A stretch of 64,000 nt of DNA, from NCBI RefSeq assembly GCF_907164915.1, contig NC_061862.1:31821628-31885627 (forward strand), read 5' to 3'. Positions 11,041-22,738 of this stretch are shown here, one piece after another. The notes beneath the pieces were generated by a model, which had not been told where the DNA came from, made no database searches, and was given only the letters and a program-made list of their open reading frames with translations. Position numbers and translations under genes: made by a program. This DNA comes from Impatiens glandulifera. Taxonomy: Eukaryota > Streptophyta > Magnoliopsida > Ericales > Balsaminaceae. Numbering within the stretch: the stretch's first letter is position 1; each line of letters begins with the position of its first letter.

Positions 11041-11780
11041 CTATTTTTAGTTTCTATTAATATTTTTCGACGATTCTGATTATTTACGTTTCTAGCCAAT
11101 TTATCTTATGTTAAAGCCGATTTAATAGAGGGATTCACCCAATGACTTAGGTTGTGGGAGTATGAATAATTTATGTGTAAAGGATATGACACTTTCATTC
11201 ATTAATTATTTTCTTCAAATTTTCAGTATTAATATTTATAATTGTTTACTATTATATTATTATTAATAATTTATTTTATTAGATAATTAAATCTGTATTA
11301 AATATTTAGAATAATCAAATTTAATATACATATATTTTCATAATTTCTGGATTTTTTCATAGCAGTATTAATATAACTTTTTTTTGTGTGTAAACACAAC
11401 AATAAAGTATTAGAAAATAATAAAAAGAAAAAAATGATAATTAATAAGTTATTGAGCTCGTAAATTTTCGAGAAAAATGATTAAGTCACCGACACTCTAC
11501 TAACTTTTCCTAAATGAATCATAGAAAATCTCATAATAATAACATTATGAATGATAAACATCGGACAACTGCGATCATTTAAAGTTTGACGATTTCTCTC
11601 TAATCAGATAGTCCACCAAAAAATAATTGAGATGATAACCCACATATGTAGGCCTGTTATATCAACTGCATCAATCCAAACTTTTCAGCAACCATCCAAG
11701 TACTCGGGTATCACCCAATAAATATTTTTCAATTATTATTATTTTTATAATTTGAATTTAAAGTATTTTAAGTAGAAAAT
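11041..11780. other. AT-rich intergenic sequence
   Basis: No gene is supported. The stretch 11580-11720 has a slightly higher GC content and might be old LINE sequence on the minus strand, but no motif is clear enough to call. Confidence 0.35.
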
Positions 11781-11789
11781 TGTGATTTA

Positions 11790-11960
11790 AGATCTCTATG
11801 CTCGTTAAAATTTATTCTTTTTGTTTGATTATTGGTGAAGTATTTTGTGTTGTGTTTTTTAAAAAATGTTTTTCTTTCAATTTTTGTAATGTTTTTGTCG
11901 TTGGGCTTAAACGACTATTATTTATATCATTTTACATGAACCATTTTCAATTTTTTTTAC
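11790..11960 (+). mobile_element. LINE 3'-tail fragment
   Basis: CTATGCTCGTTAAAATTT, then TTGTAATG, then GCTTAAACGACT match the sequence following the LINE ORF2 end at 27037-27200, in the same orientation. Only the tail is present, which fits a 5'-truncated LINE insertion or its remnant. Confidence 0.6.
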
Positions 11961-12049
11961 TTGAGCTATCCTATCTTTCAATTATTTTCTTACAAAATAT
12001 TTGTTCCCACTTTTGAGAGGAATTTATTTCTTTTTGGTAGATTACTTTG

Positions 12050-12630
12050 CTGCATCGTCATCCTTGGACTTTATAGCATATTCTCAAACATTCCTAGATG
12101 CATCGTCTACGAATGTTACAAAATAAGAAGCACAACCTATGGATTTAATCTTCATAGGACCACATACATCTATATGGACCAGCTCAATGAGATTCGTTTT
12201 CAGTTCCACCTTCAACTTATTGAAGAAGACTCTATTCTTCTTACCCTTCAAGAAATTCTCACAACTTTCAAGATGAGCATCCTTGAAATTCGATAACTCA
12301 TTCCTCTTGATCAAAACATTTAGCCTTTTTTTAACTAATGTGACATAATATTTTGTGCCACAACTCACATTATGACTCAATCACAACATAATATATTGTA
12401 TCATAGACAATTTTCAAAATTTTCTTGTATAAGGAACAACATTTCTTACCTCGTGCAACAACTAAGGAACTCTTGCATAGCTTCCATGCTCCACCACCGA
12501 AAACATTATGGTAGCCCCATCATTGATCTTACCTATAAAAATCAAATTCATTCTCAAATCAGGAAAATCTCTTACATATCTCAATGTTAGGAAACAACTC
12601 ATGTTTGTCTCGATTCTAACATCACTAAGA
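12050..12630 (-). pseudogene. older copia element C: protease, GAG-pre-integrase and integrase N-terminus
   Basis: On the minus strand, 12630 to 12460 reads IETNMSCFLTL and LRMNLIFIGKINDG, the protease/GAG-pre-integrase junction of copia elements. 12380 to 12084 reads AHLESCENFLKGKK, HIDVCGPM and YFVTFVDDASRNV, the zinc-binding end and first catalytic Asp region of integrase. Coding similarity stops near 12050. The reading continues across the Tat insertion into 24404 onward, where MGNSGVSKIVG joins in frame, so 12050-12635 and 24404-26036 are one element split by the insertion. Confidence 0.8.
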
Positions 12631-12635
12631 CCAAC

Positions 12636-13439
12636 TGTAGACACTCATTTTTTACCCCCCAATTTTATAGTTTATGCTTTTAATAAATCCGAGCCTATAC
12701 AAGTTTTTTTTCGAATTCATTCACGGGTTCATTGGACGATTTATTTTGAAGACGGTTATTTTTAGAACAATTGAGTTTTTTTGAAAATAATTGATTTAGT
12801 TTTCTTTTAATTAAATTAGTTGTTAGATTAGTTTGTTAGATTAGTTGTCGATTAGATTTTATTTTATTTTTTTGAATAAGTTAGTTAGTATTTTCTTTTT
12901 TAAATTAGAATTGTTCCTTATAAATAGGAATAATTAAAAATAAAATTGCTTTTTTTGTGTTTTTAAAAAATAGGATGAAGGGGGTGTAAAGGGGATAACG
13001 GTGAAAAAATAGAAGATAACGGTGCAAAAATAGAAGATAACGGTGTCTACACAATAATCAATGAGAAGCATCCTAGGTCAAAGAAGGAAAAAAGAGATTG
13101 ATAAAATAAAGGAAGAAGTTGTGGAAGAATAATTCAGTATATAAACTTTAAGGCTTTTGAATTTGAAGAACCCTAAGAAAAAATTCAGTATAGTTTTGTA
13201 ATTATTATTATATTATTATTATTTGAATAATTAGATTTAATATTAAACTTTCTATGTATAAAAAAATAAAAAAAACTTTCTTTTTCTTTGTACAGTTTTA
13301 TTATTATTATATTATTATTATTTTGAAGAGCCCTAAATAAAAATAAAATAAAAATAAAAACAATTTGTTTTCTTTGTACACTTTTATTTTATTTTATTTA
13401 TTTATTTATTTTATTTATTTATTTTTATTATTTTTATTA

Positions 13440-13485
<46 letters not shown>

Positions 13486-13970
13486 TTTATTTTTTATTTA
13501 TTATTATTAATTTTTTTATGCAAACCCTTTAATGCTTAAAATGGAAAAAGTTCTAAAATGTAAATCGTAAAAATGTTTTAAAGAAATGCCAAAATTAATT
13601 AGTAGAGACCTTAGGGGCGTTGTGGGATATAGTGTCTAAAAAACCCTTTCCTACACGTAACCAAACGCCGAACTCACATCTCTTAAATTTCTAATTTTTA
13701 AAATTAGGTGGCGACTCTCTAGTCGTGAGGTTAATTAATAAAAAAGTTAAAAAAAAGGCCTATGACACACTTACCATTAAAAAAACTCCCAATCTCTCCC
13801 AGATTCGACGAGAATGTAAGATATGGAGTTGTCTATAAAACCTTATTTTTAAAACTTCAAACATTAAAATTAATTCCACTCACGTTTTCAAAAATAATTT
13901 TTTTTAAGGAGTGTCCCAGAATTTTCAAACTAGTTGATCAAAAATATATTTTTAAAAAAAATCGATCACA
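12636..13970 (+). repeat. 5' LTR of the Tat element (1335 bp)
   Basis: It aligns with the 3' LTR at both ends but differs in the middle. About 12962-13145 holds a GAAGATAACGGTG-containing short repeat where the 3' LTR has about 500 different bases (23056-23560). Those include the TATA-like CCTATAAACC at 23171. The 5' LTR therefore seems to have lost its core promoter. A TTTA/TTA microsatellite occupies about 13380-13515. Confidence 0.88.
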
Positions 13971-13977
13971 GTTTTCT

Positions 13978-13995
13978 AGCGACTCTGCTGGGGAC
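13978..13995 (+). promoter_or_regulatory. primer-binding site of the Tat element
   Basis: AGCGACTCTGCTGGGGAC starts seven bases after the LTR. Tat/Ogre elements are known to use a tRNA-Arg class primer with this kind of sequence. The tRNA assignment is from memory of the family. Confidence 0.65.
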
Positions 13996-15162
13996 ATTCG
14001 ACGTTTGACTTGAAAGTAATTTTGGCCAAGTATTTAAACTTTCTTACGCTTTAATTCATACTCCATGTTCACATTAATTGATTATTTGCATGAGACTTGG
14101 AGCTCCAACGTGGAGGTGTGTGGGTATACATCATTGGATGAAGCTCACACGTCTATATTTTATGTGCTAAGGGTAGTCAATGTGAATGACACCCTCAACC
14201 CTATGCCTTGAAGGCTTTTGTATGATTTGAGAGTTGAGAAAATCAATAGGAAAAAAACCCAGATTAACCCTCTCTTCTTTTCAAATATCCCCTACTATTG
14301 AAAATGAGGAATTTTGAAATAGAGGTGAGGGGGATGTCCAATTGAGAGCTCTCCTTACATCGAGAGATCCCTTTTGGGATAGTATCCTTGTCGGTGGAAC
14401 AACTCTCTCTTAAGCCATTTCCAACTTTAGAACAAAAATCCAAAAAGCTAATTCTACCAAGCCGTTGTCTCGTCTCATCCTGTCGAGCAACAAAGCCACG
14501 TCACGAAGCCCTTTCCTTGACTACTATATATGATAAATACATGTATGCATATAGATATTTCTAGGCGCTCAGTTTATCCATTCAAAGTTTTAAAATTTCA
14601 TGAAACATGTGAACAATTTCAAAATTTTGAGGCTAAACTTAATAGTTTTGAAAGAGCAAAATCGAGGAAACCTAGAAAAGCTAAAAGAAGAATCTAATGT
14701 AACTAGTTTTCTTTCTTTGTGTCTTTACTACTCAGATTCTAAGCGCAAGATCTAATCAAGAATGACGCGTGAGACACAAAGACAATCAAGAAAGACGAAA
14801 AGACTTGAAGATTCGAAGACTTAGACTAGATTTCTTTATGCTTGAAATGTAAATCTCTTTATGAAGATACATGAGCGACATTGTAACGAAAGGACGAGGG
14901 GTGCTTGCTTTCTTTTCTTATTTTATTTTATGACTTGAGTTTGTGATTTTATCCATGACACTTAGGATTTTAATAAAATAACTCATTCTTATTTTACTCA
15001 TCCTTTTCTACATGTTATACATTGTGAATGGGTAAATTGAGCGTCTATTGCGTGTTAGGGATTATGTGCATACGAGCAACGCATTGCTTGTTTTACTTGA
15101 TAAAGGGGTTCAAACTGACTTTGTTCTCTTGAACACAAGATACTCATATTCATCATAATTTA
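13996..15162 (+). other. Tat 5' untranslated leader
   Basis: A long leader without a convincing ORF lies between the primer site and the first gag-like codons. Long leaders are usual in Tat elements. Nothing else is recognised here. Confidence 0.5.
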
Positions 15163-15520
15163 CAATGACTAACCCACCAAGAAGGTTCAATGAGTTAGTT
15201 CATCTAAGGTTAGACGATCTTCGTGATACACTGATACAATTGGGGCAACAGCTTGAAGACCTCACAACAGAAGTCGAAACTTATGCGACAATTGAACCCT
15301 TTAATCCGAAAAGCTTGTGAGAAGAAAGAGAAAGGGTAAGTAGGGCATTCATGGACGGTGGAAAGATGTAGAAAGGTCTATTCAAAACAAGAGTCATGCA
15401 AGAACGTTAAACTCAAGGAAAAAATGCTCATCAAGAGAACTCATTTCTCTTAAACAAAGTCAAATATCATCACAAGCAAGGAGTGCCACTACTGCTCCAC
15501 CTCATAGAAAATTTGATGGT
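15163..15520 (+). pseudogene. remnant of the Tat gag N-terminus
   Basis: From the ATG at 15163 the frame reads MTNPPRRFNELVHLRLDDLR and runs to a stop near 15319, then decays. Most of gag and all of protease are missing: the text passes within about 200 bases to sequence just upstream of reverse transcriptase. This points to an internal deletion. Confidence 0.5.
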
Positions 15521-16932
15521 TTGATGATGTCATTATTGAAGGTCTTAAGGAACTTGTTGCAGAAGAAACAATTGAAATAAACCTTAACACAGAAGAAGAT
15601 CCTCAAATTGTTTTAATCGGAAAAAGTTTAAACGATTTAGAACGAGAAAATATGACTAAACTTTTAAAAGTAAACAAAGATGTTTTTGCATGGTCTTATA
15701 AAGATATGCCAGGAATTGATCCATAAATCATCCAACACCGCATACCACTTTATGTAGACGCAAAACCAGTGAAGCAGAAGCTCCGAAGAATGAAAGCAGA
15801 CATCGTGGACAAGATCAAAGAGGAAGTTCAGAAACAGCTCGACGCAGGATTCCTCGAAGTGGTAGATTACCCAGACTGGATCGCCAATGTAGTCCCAGTC
15901 GCAAAGAAAGATAAAAAGATCCGAGTGTGTGTAGACTATCGGGATCTCAACAAAGCAAGCCCTAAAGATAGCTTTCCACTACCACACATCGACGTGCTAG
16001 TGGATCATGCAGCAGGCCATCAACTCCTATCATTCATGGACGGATTCTCAGGCTACAACCAAGTACTGATGACTCCTGAAGACAAGGAGAAGACAACGTT
16101 CATCACAGAAGTCGGAACATTTTGTTATCGAGTCATGCCTTTTGGGCTGAAGAACGCAGGAGCAACGTATCAACGAGCTTCCACGATGATTCTTCACGAT
16201 ATGATCCACAAGGAGGTAGAAGTCTATATCAATGATATGATTGTCAAATCAAAAGATCGAGAAGGGCACATCCAAAATCTTGACAAATTCTTACAACGCA
16301 TCAGGAAGTTCCAACTTAGGCTCAACCCAAAGAAGTGCACATTTGGAGTGATAGCAGGAAAGATGTTAGGCTTCTTAATCACGCAAAGAGGAATTGAGGT
16401 TGATCCGAGCAAGATAGAAGCGATCACGGCAATGCCACCTCCACGAAGCGAGAAAGAAGTGCGAGGCTTTCTAGGAAAGATCCAATATATAAGTCGATTC
16501 ATAAACAAGTTGACTATGACATGTGATCATTTGTTTAAACTTTTAAGGAAAAATGAAAGATTTGTTTGGGATGACGCTTGTCAGAACGCATTCGAGAAGA
16601 TAAAGGGATACCTCAAGAATCCTCCCATTCTGATGCCGCCAAGACCAGGCATATTGCTAATCCTATTCTTAACAGTCACGGAAAACGCAATGGGTAGTCT
16701 ACTAGCCCAAGAAAACAATGAAAAGATGGAAGTCGCAGTCTACTACATAAGCAAGTGCATGACAGGCTACGAACTTAATTACTCGCAAGTAGAAAAGGTG
16801 TGTTGGGCTCTAGCTTCGGTCACTAAGAGGCTAAGGCATTACATGCAAGCCCACACAGTCAAGTTAGTATCAAGACTCGATCAAATTTGTCATCTATTCC
16901 AGAAAACGGTTTTGTCTCCGAGATTAGTTTAA
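15521..16932 (+). pseudogene. Tat reverse transcriptase with altered catalytic motif
   Basis: The open part from 15769 holds 387 codons. The block order is AGFLEVVDYPDWIANVVPV, VCVDYRDLNKASPKDSFPLP, LLSFMDGFSGYNQV, MPFGLKNAGATYQR, the catalytic strand at 16225-16236, then the connection and first RNase H-like part (CQNAFEKIKGYL, YYISKCMTGYELNYSQVEK). The catalytic motif reads YINDM instead of YIDDM: codon 16231-16233 is AAT where GAT is expected. Losing that aspartate should abolish polymerisation. A stop at 15726 lies upstream and a frameshift near 16925 separates this part from the next. Confidence 0.88.
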
Positions 16933-16936
16933 GTGG

Positions 16937-17577
16937 ATGATGATGATATTAGAGTACGACATCGTGTACACAATTCAGAAATCTATCAAGGGGAGCGTTG
17001 TAGCAGATTTTCTCGCAGACCAACTAATCGAAGTTGAAGACGAAGAGGAGTTAGCATTCCCAGACGACGAAGTGATGACTGTTAACCCTACAACATGGAA
17101 GCTATTATTCGATGGAGCTTCAGGAAAACAAGGTTATGGCATCGGAATACTACTCATCGATCCTATGGGAACATACAACCCAATCTCAGTCAAGCTCGAA
17201 TATCAAGTGACTAACAATGAGGCAGAGTATGAAGCGTGCATCTCTGGCTTGAAGATTGCTCATGAAAAAGGAGCGAGACGTCTAGAAGTAGTAGGAGACT
17301 CAAACTTAGTCATTTCACAAGCTAATGGCAAGTCAAAGGAGACAACCTCAAACCCTACCATCAACACTTATCGACTCTAATAGAAAAGTTTGAACATGTA
17401 ACATTCACACATGCTCCGAGAAGTCAAAATCGATTCGCAGACGCTTTGGCCACGTTAGCAGCCATGACGCAAATCCCGGAAGGAATCAAAATCAAGCCTT
17501 TGAAGATTCGTCAGAAACAGAAACGAGACTTCAAGAAGAGGACGATTTCCAACACCGAAGTGGCGCTTAAACCTTGA
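16937..17577 (+). pseudogene. Tat second RNase H-like domain (aRNH)
   Basis: EYDIVYTIQKSIKGSVVADFL links to a second RNase H-like domain: WKLLFDGASG, NNEAEYEACISGLKIA and GDSNLVISQANG supply the D, E and D of the fold. A duplicated, archaeal-type RNase H is characteristic of the Tat lineage. The frame breaks at 17380. The text resumes in another frame with EKFEHVTFTHAPRSQNRFAD to a stop near 17577. Confidence 0.8.
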
Positions 17578-18816
17578 TTCGAACCTCTACAGAAGTACGT
17601 TGAGCATGGAGAGTATCCTTCACACTTCCAAAAGAAAGAGAGGAGAGCTCTACGCCAATACGCAACCAACTATGTGCTACTCGCAGGAAAGCTATATCGA
17701 CGCTCCTTTGACGGTCAGAACATGTTATGCATCGACCAACCTCAAGCATCACAGATCATGGAGGAAGTACATGCAGGAACATGTGGCCCACACATGAACG
17801 GATCAACACTCGCTAAGAAGATCCTTCGCTTTGGCTATTACTGGCAGAACATTGAACAAGAATGTGTAGAATATGTTAAGAAGTGTCATCAATATCAAGT
17901 TTACGCGAACTTGAAGCACACCCCAGCATCTCTACTTTACAACATGACTTCACCATGGCCATTCTCGACATGGGGAATAGATATCATCGGGAAAATTTAT
18001 CCTCACGCTTCAAACGGACACGAATTCATCCTAGTAGCTATCGATTATTTCACAAAGTGGGTCGAAGCTCAATCATCTAAGGTTCTCAAGTCATCACATG
18101 TTGCCAAGTTCATACGAAACAACATCATTGCACGTTATGGAGTTCCTCATGCTTTGATCTCAGACAATGGTGGACACTTCCGGGGAGAAGTACTCAAAGT
18201 ACTAGATGAATACATGATTGAACACCACAAATCTTCACCTTATCGTCTTCAAACGAACGGCGCAGTAGAGGCAGCGAACAAGAACATCATCACTATCATC
18301 AAGAAAATGACTCAGACATACAAGGATTGGCACGAGAAGCTTCCATACGCCTTATGGGGATATAGAACAACCATTCGAACGTCAACGGGAGAAACGCCAT
18401 TTGCATTGGTCTACGGAATGGATGCAGTGCAACCTATCGAAATCGAAGTTCCTACTTTAAGAGTTTTACTCGACACACAAGTAGTGGAGGAAGATTGGTG
18501 TAAGTCACGGTACAATCAGCTAGCCCTTATGGAAGACAATAGGTTAGACGCATTATGTCACACGCAAGCATACCAAACAAGAATGACCAGAGCTTTCAAC
18601 AAGAAGGTGAAACCTAAGAACATTCAAGAAGGCGATTTAGTTCTAAAGAAGAATTTACGGATACTAGACCCTAAAGGGAAATTCGAAACACCATGGGAAG
18701 GACCCTACCTCGTCAAGAAGGTCTTTTCAGGTGGCGCCACGAGATTGACCACCTTGGATGGAGAAGAACTCTCAGCACTCTTCAATGTCGACATGCTCAA
18801 AAGATACTTCATCTAA
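17578..18816 (+). pseudogene. Tat integrase, DDE intact but zinc finger altered
   Basis: The ORF from 17674 to 18816 covers the zinc-binding domain (CGPHMNGSTLAKKILRFGYY, then ECVEYVKKCHQYQ), the DDE core (FILVAIDYFTKWVEA; ALISDNGGHF; GAVEAANKN) and the C-terminal domain (NIQEGDLVLKKNLR, PWEGPYLVKKV). The second cysteine of the CxxC pair is tyrosine (CHQY where CHQC is usual), so the HHCC finger is damaged while D, D and E are kept. The frame ends at LFNVDMLKRYFI-stop, a normal Tat integrase end. Confidence 0.88.
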
Positions 18817-20129
18817 AGCATGCGTGTTGAATCCCATACATCAAAGTTCATAACTTCACAAGTTGTGAACTACGTGACACCTGATCTCTCTCGAGAGTAC
18901 GTAGGCAACCCATCCAGGGTGCGGTCACCACTGTCAATTATCGAAAGAAGTTGATAGACATTTCATTTCACAACACATCGCATACATTCATTGCATATAC
19001 ATTAAAAAGGGAGTTAATCACACTCTGAGTTGACTCCTAAACCAAAAACTCCTAGTCAATACTAGGGGAATTTTTATTAAAATAAAAATGACTACAAGAT
19101 CCTCACAGAGTCCCAATTGAGAAAATATAACGCCCAAAGCTAAAGTATTTTTCTCTTCGACTTATGATCTCAAAAGATTTTCAAAACATTCACACATACA
19201 CAAACATTTTTCACAAGGATGTGCATGGAACTACGTTGGACCTGAATTTCCCTAGCTATGGGATACGTAGGCAGCTTGTATGAGCCTGGTCCTAAACATT
19301 TTCAAAAATCAAACTCTATATCGACACTAGGGGCATTTTATGAAAATGAAATGATTGAAAGATCCTCACATAGTTAGCTTAAATGAGTAAATATAACGCC
19401 TAACACATGGCTAAAGCACTTTATTCTCTAGCAGCTTAGGATCTTAAATGATTTTCAGCTTAAGTCAATTGCCACTCCAGCAGATACTTAAGGAAATTTC
19501 CCCAGCTTAAGTCAATTGCTACTCCAGCAGAAACTTAAGAAAATTCCTCAACGAGATGCGGAATCACGATCTATCCGTGATACAATTTCGGAACTACGTT
19601 CGGACCGAATTTCTCCTTTTATGAGAATACGTAGGCAACTTTTCACAAGTACGGTCTCAAATCCCCAACAAGCCAAATCTTGAGTTAGGACAAAATACAT
19701 CCCCAAAGAGTTAAAGCCAACGAGAAATTGGGATCACAAATCTATCCAAAACAATCAAACCTCTTGTGTCGAAACTAGGGGCATTTGTGGAAGATAAAAA
19801 CTAGATAGACCCCTAAATTTTTCTAGTGCCAAGCGAACTGATGAGCGAGTGCAAGAAATAAGTAGGGATGCGGGAAAATACGTTTCTCCCCAATGGATGT
19901 CTCTTGACGAACTAATGTAACTTGTGGAATCCGAGTAAAGCGCTTGGTAAACGGATCTATCTCGAGCCTAGACAAAAGCTTAAACTACTGGTGTTTAAGA
20001 GGGAGCTCATAAAAAGATGAATGCCCAAACTCGGAACCATGTCATCAACAAAGGCGATGTCTCATCTCAATTGGAGGTCAAGTGCCAAAGATCTAAGACC
20101 TCAAGAAATGTAAAATCAATTAAACAAAG
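18817..20129 (+). repeat. Tat 3' non-coding region with reiterated TACGTAGGCA and polypurine-like segments
   Basis: The motif TACGTAGGCA recurs near 18898, 19264 and 19628, about 365 bases apart, each time in a similar context (GAACTACGT before it; GGTC after it). CTAGGGG-type purine tracts recur near 19062, 19328 and 19768. A two-copy repeat of about 50 bases (CAGCTTAAGTCAATTG) lies at 19457-19555. No protein is encoded. Confidence 0.65.
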
Positions 20130-20400
20130 ACTGTGTTGGTTGAGATATGAAATACAATACTGTTGTTCATTTAGATTCTATCTAATTGCTAAGCAAGAAC
20201 AAAGTGTTTGAATATATTAGATACACCCCGGTCATAAAGAAAAGAGGTTGAATAAAATAGAAAAATACTCGTAGAGGTTGAGATATTGAAATCACCATTT
20301 GTTGTTCATCTAGACTCTTGTCTAAATTGCTAATGCAAGAACAAGAATGTATCGCTTCTATTAAATACACCCTGAGTATAAAAGAGCCCAAGGCCATAGA
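20130..20400 (+). repeat. two-copy repeat of about 135 bp with a hairpin
   Basis: GGTTGAGATAT followed by TTGTTGTTCAT or TGTTGTTCATT, TAGA, TCTAA, GCAAGAACAA and ATACACCC appears twice, starting near 20137 and 20275. TTGTTC and GAACAA, plus TTTAGA and TCTAA, can pair, giving a stem in each copy. This lies just upstream of the satellite. Confidence 0.55.
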
Positions 20401-20694
20401 ATCTTAAGCACACTAACCTCCGAATTTGAGAAGCGAGACTCAACCTCATGACGCATGGTTGAAAGATTAAGCATTCGAGCAAACAAATCCCTCGAAAAAC
20501 TCAGGGCAAAACGTCTCGGCGAAAGAAAAGTCCCCAAAAGTGACAGCATGAATCTCGAAGAACATCGATTACATGTGGTTTCCTCTCGACACACTCTAAG
20601 GAAGAGAGTATGGAACCGATTCTTGAAAGTATTTCAAGACCGTTGAAGAAGACGCTAGTGCTTTGAAAATTAAGGAAGTCTAACTTCGAACTTA
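20401..20694 (+). other. Tat 3' region, no recognised content
   Basis: Unique-looking sequence between the two-copy hairpin repeat and the satellite. Short frames exist on both strands (for example 20455-20646) but none has a recognisable motif. Confidence 0.35.
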
Positions 20695-22337
20695 AATCAC
20701 TAATCAGAATTGTGATTAAAAAGTATTTCGCTAAACTGACCAGCGATACTCAAATCTATATAATCACTAAGTAGAGTTATGATTAAAAAGTATTTCGCTA
20801 AACTGACCAGCGATACTCAAATCTATATAATCACTAAGCAAAATTGTGATTAAAAAGTGTTTCGCTAAACTGACCAACGACACTTAAATCTATATAATCA
20901 CTAAGCAGAATTGTGATTAAATAGTATTCGTTAAACTGACCAGCGATACTTAAAACTATATAATCACTAATCAGAATTGTGATTAAAAAGTATTTCGCTA
21001 AACTGACCAGCGATACTCAAATTCATATAATCACTAAGCAGAATTGTGATTAAAAAGTGTTTCGCTAAACTGACCAGAGACACTTAAATCTATATAATCA
21101 CTAAGCAGAATTGTGATTAAATAGTATTTCGCTAAACTGACCAGCGATACTCAAATCCATATAATCACTAAGCAGAAGTGTGATTAAAAAGTGTTTCGTT
21201 AAACTGACTAGCGGCACTTAAATCTATATAATCACTAAGCAAAATTGTGATTAAAAAGTATTTCGCTAAACTGACCAGCGATACTCAAATCCATATAATC
21301 ACTAAGCAAAATTGTGATTAAAAAGTGTTTCGCTAAACTGACCAGCGGCACTTAAATCTATATAATCACTAAGCAGAATTGTGATTAAATAGTATTTCGC
21401 TGAACTGACCAGCGATACTCAAATTCATATAATCATTAAGCAGAATTGTGATTAAAAAGTGTTTCGCTAAACTGACCAGCGATACTTAAATCTATATAAT
21501 CACTAAGCAGAATTGTGATTAAATAGTATTTCGCTAAACTGACCAGCGATACTCAAATCCATATAATCACTAAGCAGAATTGTGATTAAAAAGTGTTTCG
21601 CTAAACTGATCAGTGATACTTAAATCTATATAATCACTAAGCAGAATTGTGATTAAATAGTATTTTGCTAAACTGACCAGCGATACTCAAATCCATATAA
21701 TCACTAAGCAAAATTGTGATTAAAAAGTGTTTCGCTAAACTGACCAGCGACACTTAAATCTATATAATCACTAAGCAGAATTGTGATTAAATAGTATTTC
21801 GCTAAACTGACCAGCAATACTCAAATCCATATAATCACTAAGCAGAATTGTGATTAAAAAGTGTTTCGCTAAACTGACCAGCGATACTTAAATCTATATA
21901 ATCATTTAGCAGAATTGTGATTAAATAGTATTTCGCTAAACTGACCAGCGATACTTAAATCTATAATAATCACTAAGTAGAGTTATGATTAAATAGTATT
22001 TCGCTAAACTGACCAGCGATACTCAAATCAATATAATCACTAAGCAGAATTGTGATTAAAAAGTGTTTCGCTAAACTGACCAGCGATACTTAAATCTATA
22101 TAATCATTAAGCAGAATTGTGATTAAATAGTATTTCGCTAAACTGACCAGCGATACTTAAATCTATAATAATCACTAAGTAGAGTTGTGATTAAATAGTA
22201 TTTCGCTAAAGTGACCAGCTATACTTAAACCTATAATAATCACTAAGCAGAGTTGTGATTAGAATAATCATTAAGATTTTTTCACTCCATGTGAAAAGCG
22301 AGACAAACATAATCACTAAACAGAGTTGTGATTAAAA
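20695..22337 (+). repeat. 67-bp satellite array (about 23 units) inside the Tat 3' region
   Basis: The unit starts AATCACTAAGCAGAATTGTG and ends near CTATAT; the period is 67 bases, with a few 66- or 68-base units. Two versions alternate over much of the array: one with AAAAAGTGTTTCGCT and one with AAATAGTATTTCGCT, giving a 134-base dimer. Each unit has two inverted repeats: AATCAC/GTGATT, and AGTRT(TT)CGCT with AGCGAYACT. The last units decay from about 22262. Ogre/Tat 3' regions are known to host and seed satellites. Confidence 0.9.
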
Positions 22338-22738
22338 TGACTATTAAATTGCTCAATGAAAAGAGTAATAAACAATAAACACAATCAGCAAACTGAGTCA
22401 AGATGTGTACTCATGTACAATCCAAAGACTAGGTGAGGTGTGTAGAAATATGGTCGAAACTACCAGGCTCGATCTACACGATCGATAAACTAGGAGCGAT
22501 GCATATTCTAAACAAAGGTGAATCGTCAACGAGTGGATGATAAACCGACTTTGAAGAATGAAGGGTAAATTACACGGGTCTCCCGAGAGACTCGTCAGGT
22601 TTGTTCTCTTTTCATTCAAAGGATCCGAAATAAACTATAAGTTGGGTGTTTTCAAAACGCAGTGCCTATTTTCAAGCTTAGACATGCATTTTTCTAAAAT
22701 CGAGTGTTTTCTACAAAATTTGTCCAAGAGGGGCATTC
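22338..22738 (+). other. end of the Tat internal region with polypurine tract
   Basis: Non-coding. CCAAGAGGGGCATTC at about 22724-22738 directly precedes the 3' LTR and is the likely functional polypurine tract. Confidence 0.6.

Noticed and set aside
20695..22337. Regular repeats considered as a CRISPR array
   Set aside because: There are no unique spacers; the units are contiguous 67-base satellite repeats in a plant retrotransposon.
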